A stretch of DNA of 64,000 bases from Paraburkholderia heleia NBRC 101817. GTDB taxonomy: Bacteria; Pseudomonadota; Gammaproteobacteria; Burkholderiales; Burkholderiaceae. The stretch lies in the NCBI RefSeq assembly GCF_000739775.1, contig NZ_BBJH01000034.1, forward strand, positions 46,684 to 110,683, in the 5' to 3' direction. Below are positions 17,288 to 25,932 of this stretch, piece by piece. The notes beneath the pieces were generated by a model that worked only from the letters and a program-made list of their open reading frames with translations, was not told the origin of the DNA and ran no database searches. Each line of letters begins with the position of its first letter. The first letter of the stretch is position 1. Both the position numbers and the translations under genes were made by a program.

Positions 17288-18106
17288 TTAGGTGCCGGAC
17301 TTCATCGCGTACGGGGGCAATTGGGCCGGCTTCGGGTAACCCGGATGGAACTCCAGGTACAGCTTCATCCACGTACCGTCCGCGACGAGCTCGCCGAGCG
17401 TCTTGTTGAGCGCGGCCTCCAGTTTCGTGTTGCCCTTGCGCACAGGAAATCCCGCAGGCAGATTGACGGCCGAAATGTCGAGCTTGTCGGCAATATTGGC
17501 TTGTGGATATTTGCCTTGCAGACCTTCGACGAGCGACTTGTCGACAAAGTAGCCGTCGATATATTTGTTGCGTAGCGCAAGAAAGCCCGCGTTCAGGTTG
17601 GGAAAGCGCACAATTTGCGCGCCGGGGAGATAGCTGGCCGAGTAGGTGTCTTCGATCGTGCCCTGGACAACGCCAATGCGCTTGTCCTTCACGGACGCGA
17701 CGTCGCTGGTGATCGTGCTGCCGGGCAGCGTGGCGACACTGAGCAGGCCAGTCAAATAGCCCTCAGAGAAGTCGACCATCTTGAGACGCTCGTTTGTGAT
17801 CGAGATGGAGCCCGCCGCGAGATCGATCTGCCGGTTTGCGACGCTCGGCAGCAGGCCCGCGAAATCCTGCGCACGAAAGTCGGCGGACAGCCCGAGCCTG
17901 GCGGCAATCGCGCGGATCAGTTCGACGTCGAAACCCGTCATCTTGCCGTTGTCGATGTATGAATACGGTTTATTGTTAGCGTCGACGCCCGCGACGATCT
18001 TGCCCTGCGTTAGCGTGCCGACGTCTTCGGCGCGGGCGGCCGTTGCCGCGACGACGCAGAGCGACGTTGCAATGGCGAGGTTGCGTACAAACTGAAGGAA
18101 TCGCAT
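17288..18106 (-). CDS. Amino acid/opine ABC transporter substrate-binding protein (SBP_bac_3)
   Basis: A 272-residue periplasmic binding protein. It has a signal peptide (MRFLQFVRNLAIATSLCVVAATAARA, cleaved near residue 26) and then the family-3 fold. The family signature GFDVELIRAIAARLGL is at about residues 58-73, followed by LLPSVANRQIDLAAGSISIT. It feeds the permease at 16405. The neighbouring DAO-type oxidases and OccR-like regulator point to an opine, polyamine conjugate or unusual amino acid as ligand (inference). Confidence 0.9.
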   Translation of the reverse strand: MRFLQFVRNLAIATSLCVVAATAARAEDVGTLTQGKIVAGVDANNKPYSYIDNGKMTGFDVELIRAIAARLGLSADFRAQDFAGLLPSVANRQIDLAAGSISITNERLKMVDFSEGYLTGLLSVATLPGSTITSDVASVKDKRIGVVQGTIEDTYSASYLPGAQIVRFPNLNAGFLALRNKYIDGYFVDKSLVEGLQGKYPQANIADKLDISAVNLPAGFPVRKGNTKLEAALNKTLGELVADGTWMKLYLEFHPGYPKPAQLPPYAMKSGT

Positions 18107-18161
18107 CTGAAACTCCCCATGTGGAAACGGCGGTCAACGAAAATTGCGGAGATAGCGCGGG

Positions 18162-18209
18162 CTAGTGGAGAATGCGCGCGAGGAATTCCCGGGCGCGCTC
18201 CGAGCACGT
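18162..18209 (-). pseudogene. C-terminal relic of an amino-acid ABC transporter ATPase
   Basis: In the 200-bp gap upstream of the binding-protein gene, one minus-strand frame reads TCSERAREFLARILH then stop. This matches the end of GlnQ/HisP/OccP-type ATPases, which finish with SER(A/T)(R/K)(E/A)FL-xxIL. Immediately upstream in the same frame is a TGA, and no Walker or signature motif remains. I read this as the last ~15 codons of a deleted ATPase gene that once led this operon. The match is short, so confidence is moderate. Confidence 0.5.
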
Positions 18210-18306
18210 TCATTTGCGCGAGCATCCGGTTGCGCCGCACGGTGATTTCGATCATTGTCATCTCTCTCGACGCAAAGCTGCTGACGCAACGATATACCGT
18301 GAGCGC

Positions 18307-19629
18307 CTACGACAGCGCGCTGCGCGTACGCCCGCGCACGAGGTCGTCGGCCTTGTAGAGCGCGGTGCCGAGCGGCACGGCGATACGGCGCACCATGCCT
18401 GCGCGGCTCAGCGCAAACGTGCCTTCGCCGAAAGCACCCATATCGCGTTCGACGCCGAGCATGTTCTTTGCGATTCGATGTCCCAGGTAGCTCATCAGTG
18501 CGACGCCGTTCCCATTGCAGCCGAGCGCGTAGTGAACGCCCTCGTGAGTGCCGATGTGCGCGAGCTTGTCACTCGTCATCGCGATATAGCCTTTCCATGC
18601 ATGCGTGATGCGTACGTCGCGCAATGCCGGCCAAAGCTGAACCAGCTTCGAGTAAAGCCTTCGCGCGGCTTCGCGTTCGCCCAGTTCGCGTATCGCAGGC
18701 CGTGAGCCAAAAATCATGCGCGTGCCGTCTGGCGATGGGCGTGTATAGAACAGGTTGCGCTTCGAATCGCTAATCATGCGGCGGCCGGGATTGAGCGCGT
18801 CCATCAGGCCGTCAGGCAAGGCTTCGGTGGCGATCTGGTAGCTTGCGATGGGCAATAGCCGCCGCGAGAAGAACGGCAGCAGCGGCCCCGTATAGCCATT
18901 GGTCGCGACGAGCACGCGACGCGCAATGAGCGTCCCGCGCGCCGTGTGCAGGCGAAACCGCGGACCCTCGCGTTCGATGCGCTGCACCGCTGCATGCGAG
19001 TGCATGGTGGCACCGCGCCGCCGTGCGAGCTCGCGCAGCGCACGATGATATTTCGCGGTGTGCAGGCCACCATATTCGTCGATGAGAATGCCGCCGTAGT
19101 AGTAATCGGAGCCAATGATCGCGCGTTGCGCGTCCCGCTCGATCACATGAACCGTCACGCCTGTCCTGTCGCGCAGCACCTGTCCCTGATCGCGTAGCAC
19201 GTCGAAATGCGCAGGCGTATAGGCGCCGAAAAAGCGACCGGTGATTGTCAGGTCGGCGTCGAGCGCTTCTTCCGCGATGAGCCGTTTGAGATAGTCGAAG
19301 CTGGCCGCCGACTCGCACATCAGCCGCTTCAGGCGGTCGGCGGGCACGCCGCGAATGGCGTTGGTCAACGCGAGCTTCTGTCCGCTCGACACCATGCCGC
19401 CGCTGCGCGTGCTGCCTCCCGCGCCAATCTCCGCCGCATCCAGGACGGCGACGCTTGCGCCGCGACGCACGGCTTCGGCCGCTGCCGACAGCCCGCAATA
19501 ACCGCTGCCGACAATCGCGACATCCACGCTCGCGGGCAATGGCGCATTCGACGCTTCGGGCGGCGCGGCGTCCCACCAGTACGGCGCACAGCGGAAGGCG
19601 TGATGAAACAGCAGGGCATCAGGGCGCAT
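18307..19629 (-). CDS. FAD-dependent oxidoreductase (PuuB/OoxB-like, DAO family)
   Basis: A 440-residue flavoenzyme with the Rossmann motif VAIVGSGYCGLSAAAEAVRRG at residues ~37-57 and the FAD-contact GGSTRSGGMVSSGQK. The N-terminal PYWWDAAPP preamble and the C-terminal ALGCNGNGVALMSYLG match the gamma-glutamylputrescine oxidase/opine oxidase branch. It is divergent from the LysR gene at 19771 and heads the transporter/oxidase module. The probable role is oxidative cleavage of an N-substituted amine or opine. The exact substrate is unknown. Confidence 0.88.
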   Translation of the reverse strand: MRPDALLFHHAFRCAPYWWDAAPPEASNAPLPASVDVAIVGSGYCGLSAAAEAVRRGASVAVLDAAEIGAGGSTRSGGMVSSGQKLALTNAIRGVPADRLKRLMCESAASFDYLKRLIAEEALDADLTITGRFFGAYTPAHFDVLRDQGQVLRDRTGVTVHVIERDAQRAIIGSDYYYGGILIDEYGGLHTAKYHRALRELARRRGATMHSHAAVQRIEREGPRFRLHTARGTLIARRVLVATNGYTGPLLPFFSRRLLPIASYQIATEALPDGLMDALNPGRRMISDSKRNLFYTRPSPDGTRMIFGSRPAIRELGEREAARRLYSKLVQLWPALRDVRITHAWKGYIAMTSDKLAHIGTHEGVHYALGCNGNGVALMSYLGHRIAKNMLGVERDMGAFGEGTFALSRAGMVRRIAVPLGTALYKADDLVRGRTRSALS

Positions 19630-19770
19630 GAATCAGGACCTGTAAGCTCGACGTGAGGCAAGTCTAGGCCGCGGGAAATCATGCGGTCAAATAGCGCCAA
19701 AAAAGTCTTCCATTCATTTCTGATATGGCAAGCTATCGTATCGGTCATGTTGCATTGCATCGGAGAGCGT

Positions 19771-20682
19771 ATGAATCTCAGGCAAATTGAAGCGTTTCGG
19801 CTCGTGATGCTGCGCGGATCGATGACGGCCGCCGCGGAGGAGCTCAGCTCTTCGCAGCCCAGCATCAGCCGGTTGATCGCGGAACTGGAAGCGTCAACGG
19901 GGTTGACGCTATTCGTGCGCAACGGCGGCCGGATACACGCTACGGACGCGGGCAGTGCGTTCTATCGCGAGGTGGACCGCAGTTTCGTCGGACTCGAAAA
20001 GCTCGAGCATTCAGCGAACGAGATTCGACAGCTTGGTAGCGGGCGTTTGCGGATTGTCGCGGCGCCTGTACTCGCGCTGTCATTTCTTCCCGCTGTGATC
20101 GAACGCTTCGTCGATGTTTATCCGCGTGTGCCGGTGTCGCTGGAAATGCGCAGCGAGAGCACGATCCAGCGCTGGGTGTCGTCGGGCCACTGCGACGTGG
20201 GCTTCGGGACGACTACGCCCGATGCGTTCGGCGTGACGAGCGCCGAGCTATACCGGCTGCCGGGTTTGTGCGCGCTACCGGCACACCATCCGCTCGCGGC
20301 ACTCAGGCGCATTCGGGCTGCCGATTTGTGCGGCGAGCGGTTGATCTTGCCCTCTTACGCGGACGATACGCGCACACCGCTGGACCGTGCGTTGCGGCCC
20401 GCCGGCGTGGGCCAGGTGCCGACCATTGAAACGCCGTACGGCGCGACGATCTGCGCGCTGGTGTCGCGCGGATTAGGCATAGGCATCGTCAATCCGTTGG
20501 CCGCGCTGGAAGCGGACGCGCGGCGCATTGTGTTCCGGCCATTCGAACCGGCGATTTTTTTCCGTGGCTTTATTCTGTATCCCCAGTCCCAGCAAGCCAA
20601 TCCCGTTGTCGAGACGTTTCTGCAACTGGTCGAGGACACGATGGCACACGAGATCGCCGCGCTCGGCGTGAAGGCAGGCTGA
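19771..20682 (+). CDS. LysR-family regulator, OccR/NocR-like
   Basis: A 303-residue LysR regulator starting MNLRQIEAFRLVMLRGSMTAAAEELSSS, the sequence style of the octopine/nopaline regulators OccR and NocR and of related amino-acid catabolism regulators. The ATG has GGAG 6 bp upstream; a longer frame to 19681 is rejected. It is divergent from the oxidase gene at 19629. The 141-bp gap has an imperfect candidate site, GATA-N8-TATC at 19722-19737. It probably senses the amino acid or opine handled by the adjacent genes. Confidence 0.9.
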   Translation: MNLRQIEAFRLVMLRGSMTAAAEELSSSQPSISRLIAELEASTGLTLFVRNGGRIHATDAGSAFYREVDRSFVGLEKLEHSANEIRQLGSGRLRIVAAPVLALSFLPAVIERFVDVYPRVPVSLEMRSESTIQRWVSSGHCDVGFGTTTPDAFGVTSAELYRLPGLCALPAHHPLAALRRIRAADLCGERLILPSYADDTRTPLDRALRPAGVGQVPTIETPYGATICALVSRGLGIGIVNPLAALEADARRIVFRPFEPAIFFRGFILYPQSQQANPVVETFLQLVEDTMAHEIAALGVKAG

Positions 20683-20729
20683 TTTACGGAACTGGGAAAC
20701 CGTGTGGCCGCCAGGTTGCATCGAGGGCA

Positions 20730-20766
20730 TTCGACTCGCGCAATGGTCCGGCCTTGCCGAGTCGAA
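20730..20766. terminator. Inverted repeat between convergent genes, possible terminator
   Basis: TTCGACTCG (20730-20738) and CGAGTCGAA (20758-20766) are perfect 9-bp arms separated by 19 bp. They lie between the ends of the convergent LysR gene and NCS1 permease gene. The position suits a bidirectional terminator, but the loop is long and there is no clear T-tract. Confidence 0.3.
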
Positions 20767-20773
20767 GCTTGCC

Positions 20774-22129
20774 TCAGGTATTGCGCACGAACCACGTCCG
20801 CTTCGCGGTTGCCAGCAGCCCGCTATACACGACCCACGAAACGACGAAGGTGGCCGGCGCGGAAAGCGACGCGAGAAAACCCGACGAGGTGTTCAACGCG
20901 AACCCCACGAGCGCCCCCGCGAACCACGCAATCAACCCCCCAGGATTGAACTGCGGTACGTGGGAATCCCTGCATTCGATATCCTCGCCGATGAGCCGGA
21001 CATAGCGCGCGGACGTAATATGCGCAAGCGCAACGCCTACCCACGCGACGACGAAAATGCCCTGCCAGGCGAGCGCCAGAAGGATCTTCGAGAAAATATC
21101 CGCCATCATCAGCACGTAGACCACCACGCCGACCACGAGCGCCCAGAGGAACTTCGGCGCCCGCAGGCCCGCGGCTTTCTGGAAGAACGCCTGCATGTTG
21201 ATGGTGGCGAGATAGTAGTTCGCCGTATTGATGCGTGACTGCGTGACCCACACGAACAGCAGTCCCCAGATGCCCATCAGCTTGAGCAAGGCCAGCACGA
21301 CCGACACTTCGGAAAGCGTGCCAAGGCCGGGAATCGTGCTGACCAGATAAATGCCTGCCGCGCCGTTGACGAGAAAGGTGACGAGATAGAACGGCATGCC
21401 GAAATTCCAGCGACCGTGATATTGCGCGTCTTCCTTGCGCCCGAAGCGGGCGTAGTCGAACGTGAACATCATGAGCACCCACACGCCCATGTAATAGACG
21501 AAACAGTGCCACCAGCCGTCGGCCGGCGCCGCGCCCTTGGGGCCGAAGTCCAGCCACGCAGGGTTGTAACCGAATTCCCAGGTCGCGAGTCCCACGGCCG
21601 CGAGCAGTCCGAGCAGATAGAACGGCAGCAGCACGCCGTTGAATTTGTCGAGCCAGTGTTGCACGCTGCCGAATACGAGCGGCACGCTGTAGCAGACCAC
21701 GATCAGCGCGGCCCATTTGTAGGCGAGCGCGGGAAAAAGGTGGTTGGCCGCGACGGCGATGACCGAGCCTTCGAATACCGCATAGTAAATGGCGGTCGCG
21801 AAGAAGATCAGCGTCGCGAGCGCGGCGCCCGCGCTGCCGAACAGCACCCGTGAAAAGAGCGCGACCGACAAACCCGTACGGATGGCATAGCGACTGATGA
21901 TCGTGTTCACGGCGCCATAAGAGACGACTGATAGCGCCATGCCGATCAACGCGTTGCGCGCGCCATAGTTCAGCGCGAGCGTCGCGCCCACCACGATATA
22001 GAACACCGCGCTGCATACTGCCCACCACGCCATCGTCAGCGCAAAGGGGGGCATTCTTGCGCTGTCGGGGATGGCGGCTGTCGAAAGATCGACGTCCGCC
22101 TCCGTGCTTTCCTGCGCCAGATTGGCCAT
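20774..22129 (-). CDS. NCS1-family permease (cytosine/purine/hydantoin type)
   Basis: A 451-residue inner-membrane transporter with about 12 hydrophobic helices. It resembles CodB/NCS1 nucleobase-cation symporters (TMAWWAVCSAVFYIVVGATLAL for TM1 and YYMGVWVLMMFTFDYARFGRKEDAQYHG in the middle). NCS1 proteins carry cytosine, allantoin, hydantoins or thiamine. It lies downstream of the pxp operon on the same strand, 214 bp from pxpC and behind a possible terminator. It may import a lactam or ureide for those enzymes (inference). GAGGAGC precedes the ATG. Confidence 0.85.
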   Translation of the reverse strand: MANLAQESTEADVDLSTAAIPDSARMPPFALTMAWWAVCSAVFYIVVGATLALNYGARNALIGMALSVVSYGAVNTIISRYAIRTGLSVALFSRVLFGSAGAALATLIFFATAIYYAVFEGSVIAVAANHLFPALAYKWAALIVVCYSVPLVFGSVQHWLDKFNGVLLPFYLLGLLAAVGLATWEFGYNPAWLDFGPKGAAPADGWWHCFVYYMGVWVLMMFTFDYARFGRKEDAQYHGRWNFGMPFYLVTFLVNGAAGIYLVSTIPGLGTLSEVSVVLALLKLMGIWGLLFVWVTQSRINTANYYLATINMQAFFQKAAGLRAPKFLWALVVGVVVYVLMMADIFSKILLALAWQGIFVVAWVGVALAHITSARYVRLIGEDIECRDSHVPQFNPGGLIAWFAGALVGFALNTSSGFLASLSAPATFVVSWVVYSGLLATAKRTWFVRNT

Positions 22130-22228
22130 GGTCCTGCTCCTCGAGTCTGAGTTTTGCGAACGGCGTCTGAACCGCGGTGCGAGATGGCCGCGGGGCTGCC
22201 TTGACGCCGGGCGGGCAGCCGATGCTGC

Positions 22229-22253
22229 AAAAAAAGGCGCGAGTGTTCCCGCC
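22229..22253 (-). terminator. Weak T-rich terminator candidate after pxpC
   Basis: On the minus strand GGCG...CGCC (a 4-bp stem plus one further pair across a mismatch) is followed directly by seven T residues, about 90 bp after pxpC and 100 bp before the permease gene. The T-run is typical of intrinsic termination but the stem is short. Partial termination that separates permease from enzyme expression is possible. Confidence 0.3.
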
Positions 22254-22343
22254 GTGTGGCCCGGGGCCGCACGGAGCGCGGGTTGCGAAAGGAAAAAGCA
22301 GGGGGGCGGCGCTGCTGCCAGCCGCTCCCTGGCCTCGGAAGGG

Positions 22344-23339
22344 CTAGCGCGCTAGCGCTTCACGCAGCAGGGCGAGGCGGTGTTGATATTCGCGCCGGGC
22401 CGCGAGCGCCTGATTCAGGGTGACGCTCACGAAGCGCGCGCGGTAGTTGGGCTGCATCTGGCCGATCAGATCCATATCCGCGCTGATCACCGTGCCGATG
22501 GTGGCGTAGCCGCCGCCCGACACCGCATCGCGATGCAGGATGATCGGCTCCAGCCCGGCCGGCACCTGGATCGAGCCAATGGGATAACAGGCGTCGACGA
22601 TATTCGACGGGTCGGCCCCCGCGCCGAACGGCTGCTCGCGTTCCATGAAGTGCAGCGGGCGTCCGTTCTTGTAGCGATAGCCAATGCGGTCCGCTTCAGG
22701 CGCGACAGTCCATTCGTCTTCGAAGAACGTGTGGGCCGATTCGGCGGTGAGGCGGTAGTGATAAAGCCCCGTGAGCACGCGCAGTTCGACTGTGGTGTCG
22801 AGCTTCGCGCGCAAGGCGGCTGGCAGTTCGGCTCCCTCACCCGCGTTCGGGCGGCTCGCGCCTGTCGTGAGGCGGTCGCCTTTTTGCAGGCGGCGGCCCG
22901 CAAGTCCGCCGATGGCGCCGAGCGTGTAGGTCGAGCGGCTGCCGAGCACGGACGGCACGTCGATGCCGCCGGAGACCGCCAGATACGCGCGTGCGCCACG
23001 TTTCACGTAGTCGAACGTCAGCTTGCTCCCCGCGCGAATGCGCAGCGTGGTATTGCCGGCATAGGCCACGCCGTCGATCTTCGGGGTCATCTGCGCACCC
23101 GTCAGCGCGATGAGTGCGTCCGAGTGGAACAGGAGATCGGGGCCGAGCAGCGTCAGTTCGAGCACGGCCGCGTCTTCGGCATTGCCCACGAGCAGGTTCG
23201 CCGCGCGGGAGGAGTACTGGTCGAGCGAGCCGGAGGGCGGAATGCCGACGTGGTAGTAGCCCTGGCGTCCCGTGTCCTGCACCGAAGTGGCCAGTCCGGG
23301 CTTGAGCACCTCGATCACATTGAGCGTATCAGTTGGCAT
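22344..23339 (-). CDS. pxpC: 5-oxoprolinase subunit C family / biotin-dependent carboxyltransferase-like protein
   Basis: A 331-residue PxpC/KipA (AHS2-domain) protein with the N-terminal VLKPGLATSVQDTGRQGYYHVGIPPSGSLDQ and the central AYLAVSGGIDVPSVLGSRSTY. In E. coli and B. subtilis PxpA, PxpB and PxpC form the ATP-dependent 5-oxoprolinase that opens pyroglutamate. AHS domains also occur in urea amidolyase as the carboxyltransferase. Its start overlaps pxpB by 11 bp. Because this operon also encodes biotin carboxylase and carrier, a biotin-dependent carboxylation is at least as likely as plain oxoprolinase. The stop lies in a 14-bp palindrome (22343-22356). Confidence 0.85.
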   Translation of the reverse strand: MPTDTLNVIEVLKPGLATSVQDTGRQGYYHVGIPPSGSLDQYSSRAANLLVGNAEDAAVLELTLLGPDLLFHSDALIALTGAQMTPKIDGVAYAGNTTLRIRAGSKLTFDYVKRGARAYLAVSGGIDVPSVLGSRSTYTLGAIGGLAGRRLQKGDRLTTGASRPNAGEGAELPAALRAKLDTTVELRVLTGLYHYRLTAESAHTFFEDEWTVAPEADRIGYRYKNGRPLHFMEREQPFGAGADPSNIVDACYPIGSIQVPAGLEPIILHRDAVSGGGYATIGTVISADMDLIGQMQPNYRARFVSVTLNQALAARREYQHRLALLREALAR

Positions 23340-24204
23340 ACAGCACCTCCACGAGGGAACGGTTGTATTCGTCAGGATCGCGAAGGAAATCGGCGAGCGA
23401 GAATCTCACGGGCTGCACACGCAGCGCAAACGTGCCCGCTTCGACGGCGGCGACGGCTTCGTCGTAAGCCGCGCGGTCGATGGGTTTGAACTTCACGATG
23501 TCGCCGGGCCGGAAAAACACCATGAACTCGCGCAGGTAGTCGAGCCGCTGCGCGGGGTCGAAGATCGGCGCGGGCGTCACGCCGAACATCTGGTATCCGC
23601 CCGCGCCGCGCACCGAATAGATGCAGCCGAAGCAGCCGCCATGGCCGACCGTCAGTTTCGGCGTGTCGGTGCGCGGCCGCAGGTATTTGGGCACCTGTAG
23701 CTGGCGCTCGCGCTCCACCATCTGGTACATGAACGGCAGCCCCGCCACGAATCCGACCATCGAAACGAACCACGGCGATCCCGCATGCGCCGCGATGAAT
23801 TCGTCGACGTCGCGTTTGCCGTTGATGCGTGCCGCGTATTCGAGGTCAGTCGAAGACGGGTCCTGGTGACGTTCGCGAAAGCGCATGAGCGTCTCGTGCG
23901 TCCAGGGATCGTTGTAGAGCACCGGGACTTCGACAATGCGCGTGTCGATGTCGAGCGCCGCTTCGCCCACTTCGGCCTCGATGTCGCGCAGGAGCGCCAC
24001 GAGCGCATCGGGGGCGATCACATCGGGGTCATAGCGCACCTGGTAGGAGGCATTCGCGGGGCAGATCTCGGTCACGCCCGCCACGTTGCGGCGCTGGAGT
24101 TCGCGCGTGATTGCCGTGCCCTTGAAAAACGCGTCGAGCGACATCGCTTCGCTGATCTCGGCGAACACGAATTCGTCGCCGCCAAATGTGTAGCGTATGG
24201 TCAT
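23329..24204 (-). CDS. pxpB: 5-oxoprolinase subunit B family protein (AHS1/KipI-like, extended)
   Basis: A 291-residue AHS1/KipI-domain protein with the conserved C-terminal features TPKLTVGHGGCFGCIYSVRGAGGYQMFGVTPAPIFD and GDIVKFKPI. It is longer than the ~220-residue classic PxpB, with about 60 extra N-terminal residues including the FVFAEISEAMSLDAF segment. The ATG at 24202-24204 overlaps the biotin carboxylase stop by 4 bp. It partners PxpC to form the carboxyltransferase/oxoprolinase body. Confidence 0.85.
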   Translation of the reverse strand: MTIRYTFGGDEFVFAEISEAMSLDAFFKGTAITRELQRRNVAGVTEICPANASYQVRYDPDVIAPDALVALLRDIEAEVGEAALDIDTRIVEVPVLYNDPWTHETLMRFRERHQDPSSTDLEYAARINGKRDVDEFIAAHAGSPWFVSMVGFVAGLPFMYQMVERERQLQVPKYLRPRTDTPKLTVGHGGCFGCIYSVRGAGGYQMFGVTPAPIFDPAQRLDYLREFMVFFRPGDIVKFKPIDRAAYDEAVAAVEAGTFALRVQPVRFSLADFLRDPDEYNRSLVEVLYAN

Positions 24205-25664
24205 GACGCCTCCCTTGCGCTCGTCGAGCCCGCCACGGCGGGCTCGCGCGCCGCGTTCGAGGCGGCCTCGCTGCCCGCGCGCCACGCCGCCATCCAGGTT
24301 TCCAGATAGTTGGTGTGGTAACGGGCTGCGCGCACGTCGTCGTCGGCCACGAGCGCGCGATGCAGCACGGCGGTGGTTTTCAGGCCGCCGATCTGCAGCT
24401 CGCGCAGCGCGCGTGCGAGGCGTTCGATGGCCGCCGCGCGACTTTCGTCGTGCACGATCAGCTTGGCGAGCAGCGAGTCGTAGAAGGGCGGCACGACATA
24501 GCCGGGATAGAGCAGCGAATCGACCCGCACGCCTGGGCCCGTCGGCCAGACCAGTTCTTCCACACGCCCCGGATTCGGGCGGAAATCGTGGAGCGGATCT
24601 TCGGCGTTGATGCGGCATTCAAGTGCCGCGCCGCGCAGCACGATGTCGCTCTGCTTGAAGCGCAATGGCTCGCCATCGGCAATGCGCAGCATTTCGCGCA
24701 CGAGATCGATGCCCGTGATGGCCTCCGTCACCGGATGCTCGACCTGGATGCGCGTATTCATTTCGATGAAATAGAATTCGCCGCGCGTTTCGTCGAAGAG
24801 ATATTCCAGCGTACCTGCGCTGCGATAGCCCACCTGTCTGGCGAGGCGCGCCGCCGATGCGCAAAGCTCCGCGCGCAGCGTGGGCGTGAGCGAAGGCGAA
24901 GGGGCTTCTTCGAGAATTTTTTGGCGCCGCCGCTGCAGCGAACACTCGCGCTCGAACAGATGGATCACGTCATTGCCGTCGCCCAGCACCTGGACCTCGA
25001 TATGCCGGGCGCGTGCGATGAAGCGCTCCAGATAGACGCCGCCGTCGCCGAACGCGGCCTGGGCTTCGCGCTGGGCAAGCGGCAGTTCGGCGTCGAGCTG
25101 CGCCGCGTCGTGCGCCACGCGGATGCCGCGTCCGCCGCCGCCCGCCGCCGCCTTGATCATGATCGGGTAGCCAATGCGCGTGGCAACCTCGCGCGCTTCT
25201 TCGAGCGAGTTCACAATGCCTGCGCTGCCGGGCACCGTGGGCACGTCGGCGCGCTGCGCGGTTTCGCGGGCGCGGGCCTTGTCGCCCATCGTCGCAATGA
25301 CCTGCGAAGCCGGGCCGACGAAGATGAGGCCTGCCGCCTCCACCTGCGCCGCGAAATCCGCGTTCTCGGAGAGAAAGCCATAGCCCGGATGAATGGCGTC
25401 CGCGCCGCATTGCCGGGCCGCGGCGAGCACCGCAGCGGGATTCAGATAGCTTTTGGCCGCATGCGAAGAACCGATATGCACGGCTTCATCGGCCATGCGC
25501 GCGGCGAGGCTGTCGCGGTCCGCGTCGCTCACCACGACTGCCGCGCGCATGCCGAGCTCCTGCGCCGCGCGTATCACGCGCACCGCGATCTCGCCGCGAT
25601 TGGCAACCAGCACGGTGCGAATGCGCGAGGGGCGGTAGAACGCCGTCGAATTGTCCACGTTCAT
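24201..25664 (-). CDS. accC: Biotin carboxylase (AccC-like)
   Basis: A 487-residue ATP-grasp biotin carboxylase. N-terminal VLVANRGEIAVRVIRAAQELG, PGYGFLSENADFA, the ATP-binding glycine loop IKAAAGGGGRGIR (~residues 170-182), the catalytic region FIEMNTRIQVEHPVTE and the C-terminal RINAEDP are all present. It carboxylates biotin on the adjacent carrier using ATP and bicarbonate. About 25 extra C-terminal residues follow the usual end. Its clustering with pxp genes rather than accB/accD shows that it is dedicated to a specialised carboxylase, not fatty acid synthesis (inference). Confidence 0.92.
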   Translation of the reverse strand: MNVDNSTAFYRPSRIRTVLVANRGEIAVRVIRAAQELGMRAAVVVSDADRDSLAARMADEAVHIGSSHAAKSYLNPAAVLAAARQCGADAIHPGYGFLSENADFAAQVEAAGLIFVGPASQVIATMGDKARARETAQRADVPTVPGSAGIVNSLEEAREVATRIGYPIMIKAAAGGGGRGIRVAHDAAQLDAELPLAQREAQAAFGDGGVYLERFIARARHIEVQVLGDGNDVIHLFERECSLQRRRQKILEEAPSPSLTPTLRAELCASAARLARQVGYRSAGTLEYLFDETRGEFYFIEMNTRIQVEHPVTEAITGIDLVREMLRIADGEPLRFKQSDIVLRGAALECRINAEDPLHDFRPNPGRVEELVWPTGPGVRVDSLLYPGYVVPPFYDSLLAKLIVHDESRAAAIERLARALRELQIGGLKTTAVLHRALVADDDVRAARYHTNYLETWMAAWRAGSEAASNAAREPAVAGSTSAREAS

Positions 25665-25668
25665 CGCT

Positions 25669-25914
25669 TCACTCCTCGATGCGCATCAGCACCTGTCCCG
25701 CATCCACGGGCTCGCCGTCCTCGACGAGAAGCTCCGCCACGCGGCCCGACACCTCGGTCTCGACTTCTGTGAACTGCTTCATCACTTCGACGAGGCCGAT
25801 GACCGCGCCGGCCTGAACGGCGGAGTCGATGGCGACGTAATACTCCGCTTCGGGCGCGGGACGCCGGTAGAACGTGCCCGGCAGGGGGCTCACGATATCG
25901 TGCAATGCCATCAT
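25669..25914 (-). CDS. Biotin carboxyl carrier protein, short form
   Basis: An 81-residue stand-alone biotinyl domain. It has the attachment motif VEVMKQF near residues 42-48, with Lys as the biotinylated residue and Val and Gln in place of the common A and M of EAMKM. It also has the hammerhead glycines (GAVIGLVEVMK, EDGEPVDAGQVLMRIEE). It lacks the Ala/Pro-rich N-terminal linker of AccB. It lies 4 bp upstream of the biotin carboxylase gene and 18 bp downstream of pxpA. Confidence 0.9.
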   Translation of the reverse strand: MMALHDIVSPLPGTFYRRPAPEAEYYVAIDSAVQAGAVIGLVEVMKQFTEVETEVSGRVAELLVEDGEPVDAGQVLMRIEE

Positions 25915-25932
25915 GTCTCTCCTTGAATTGAT

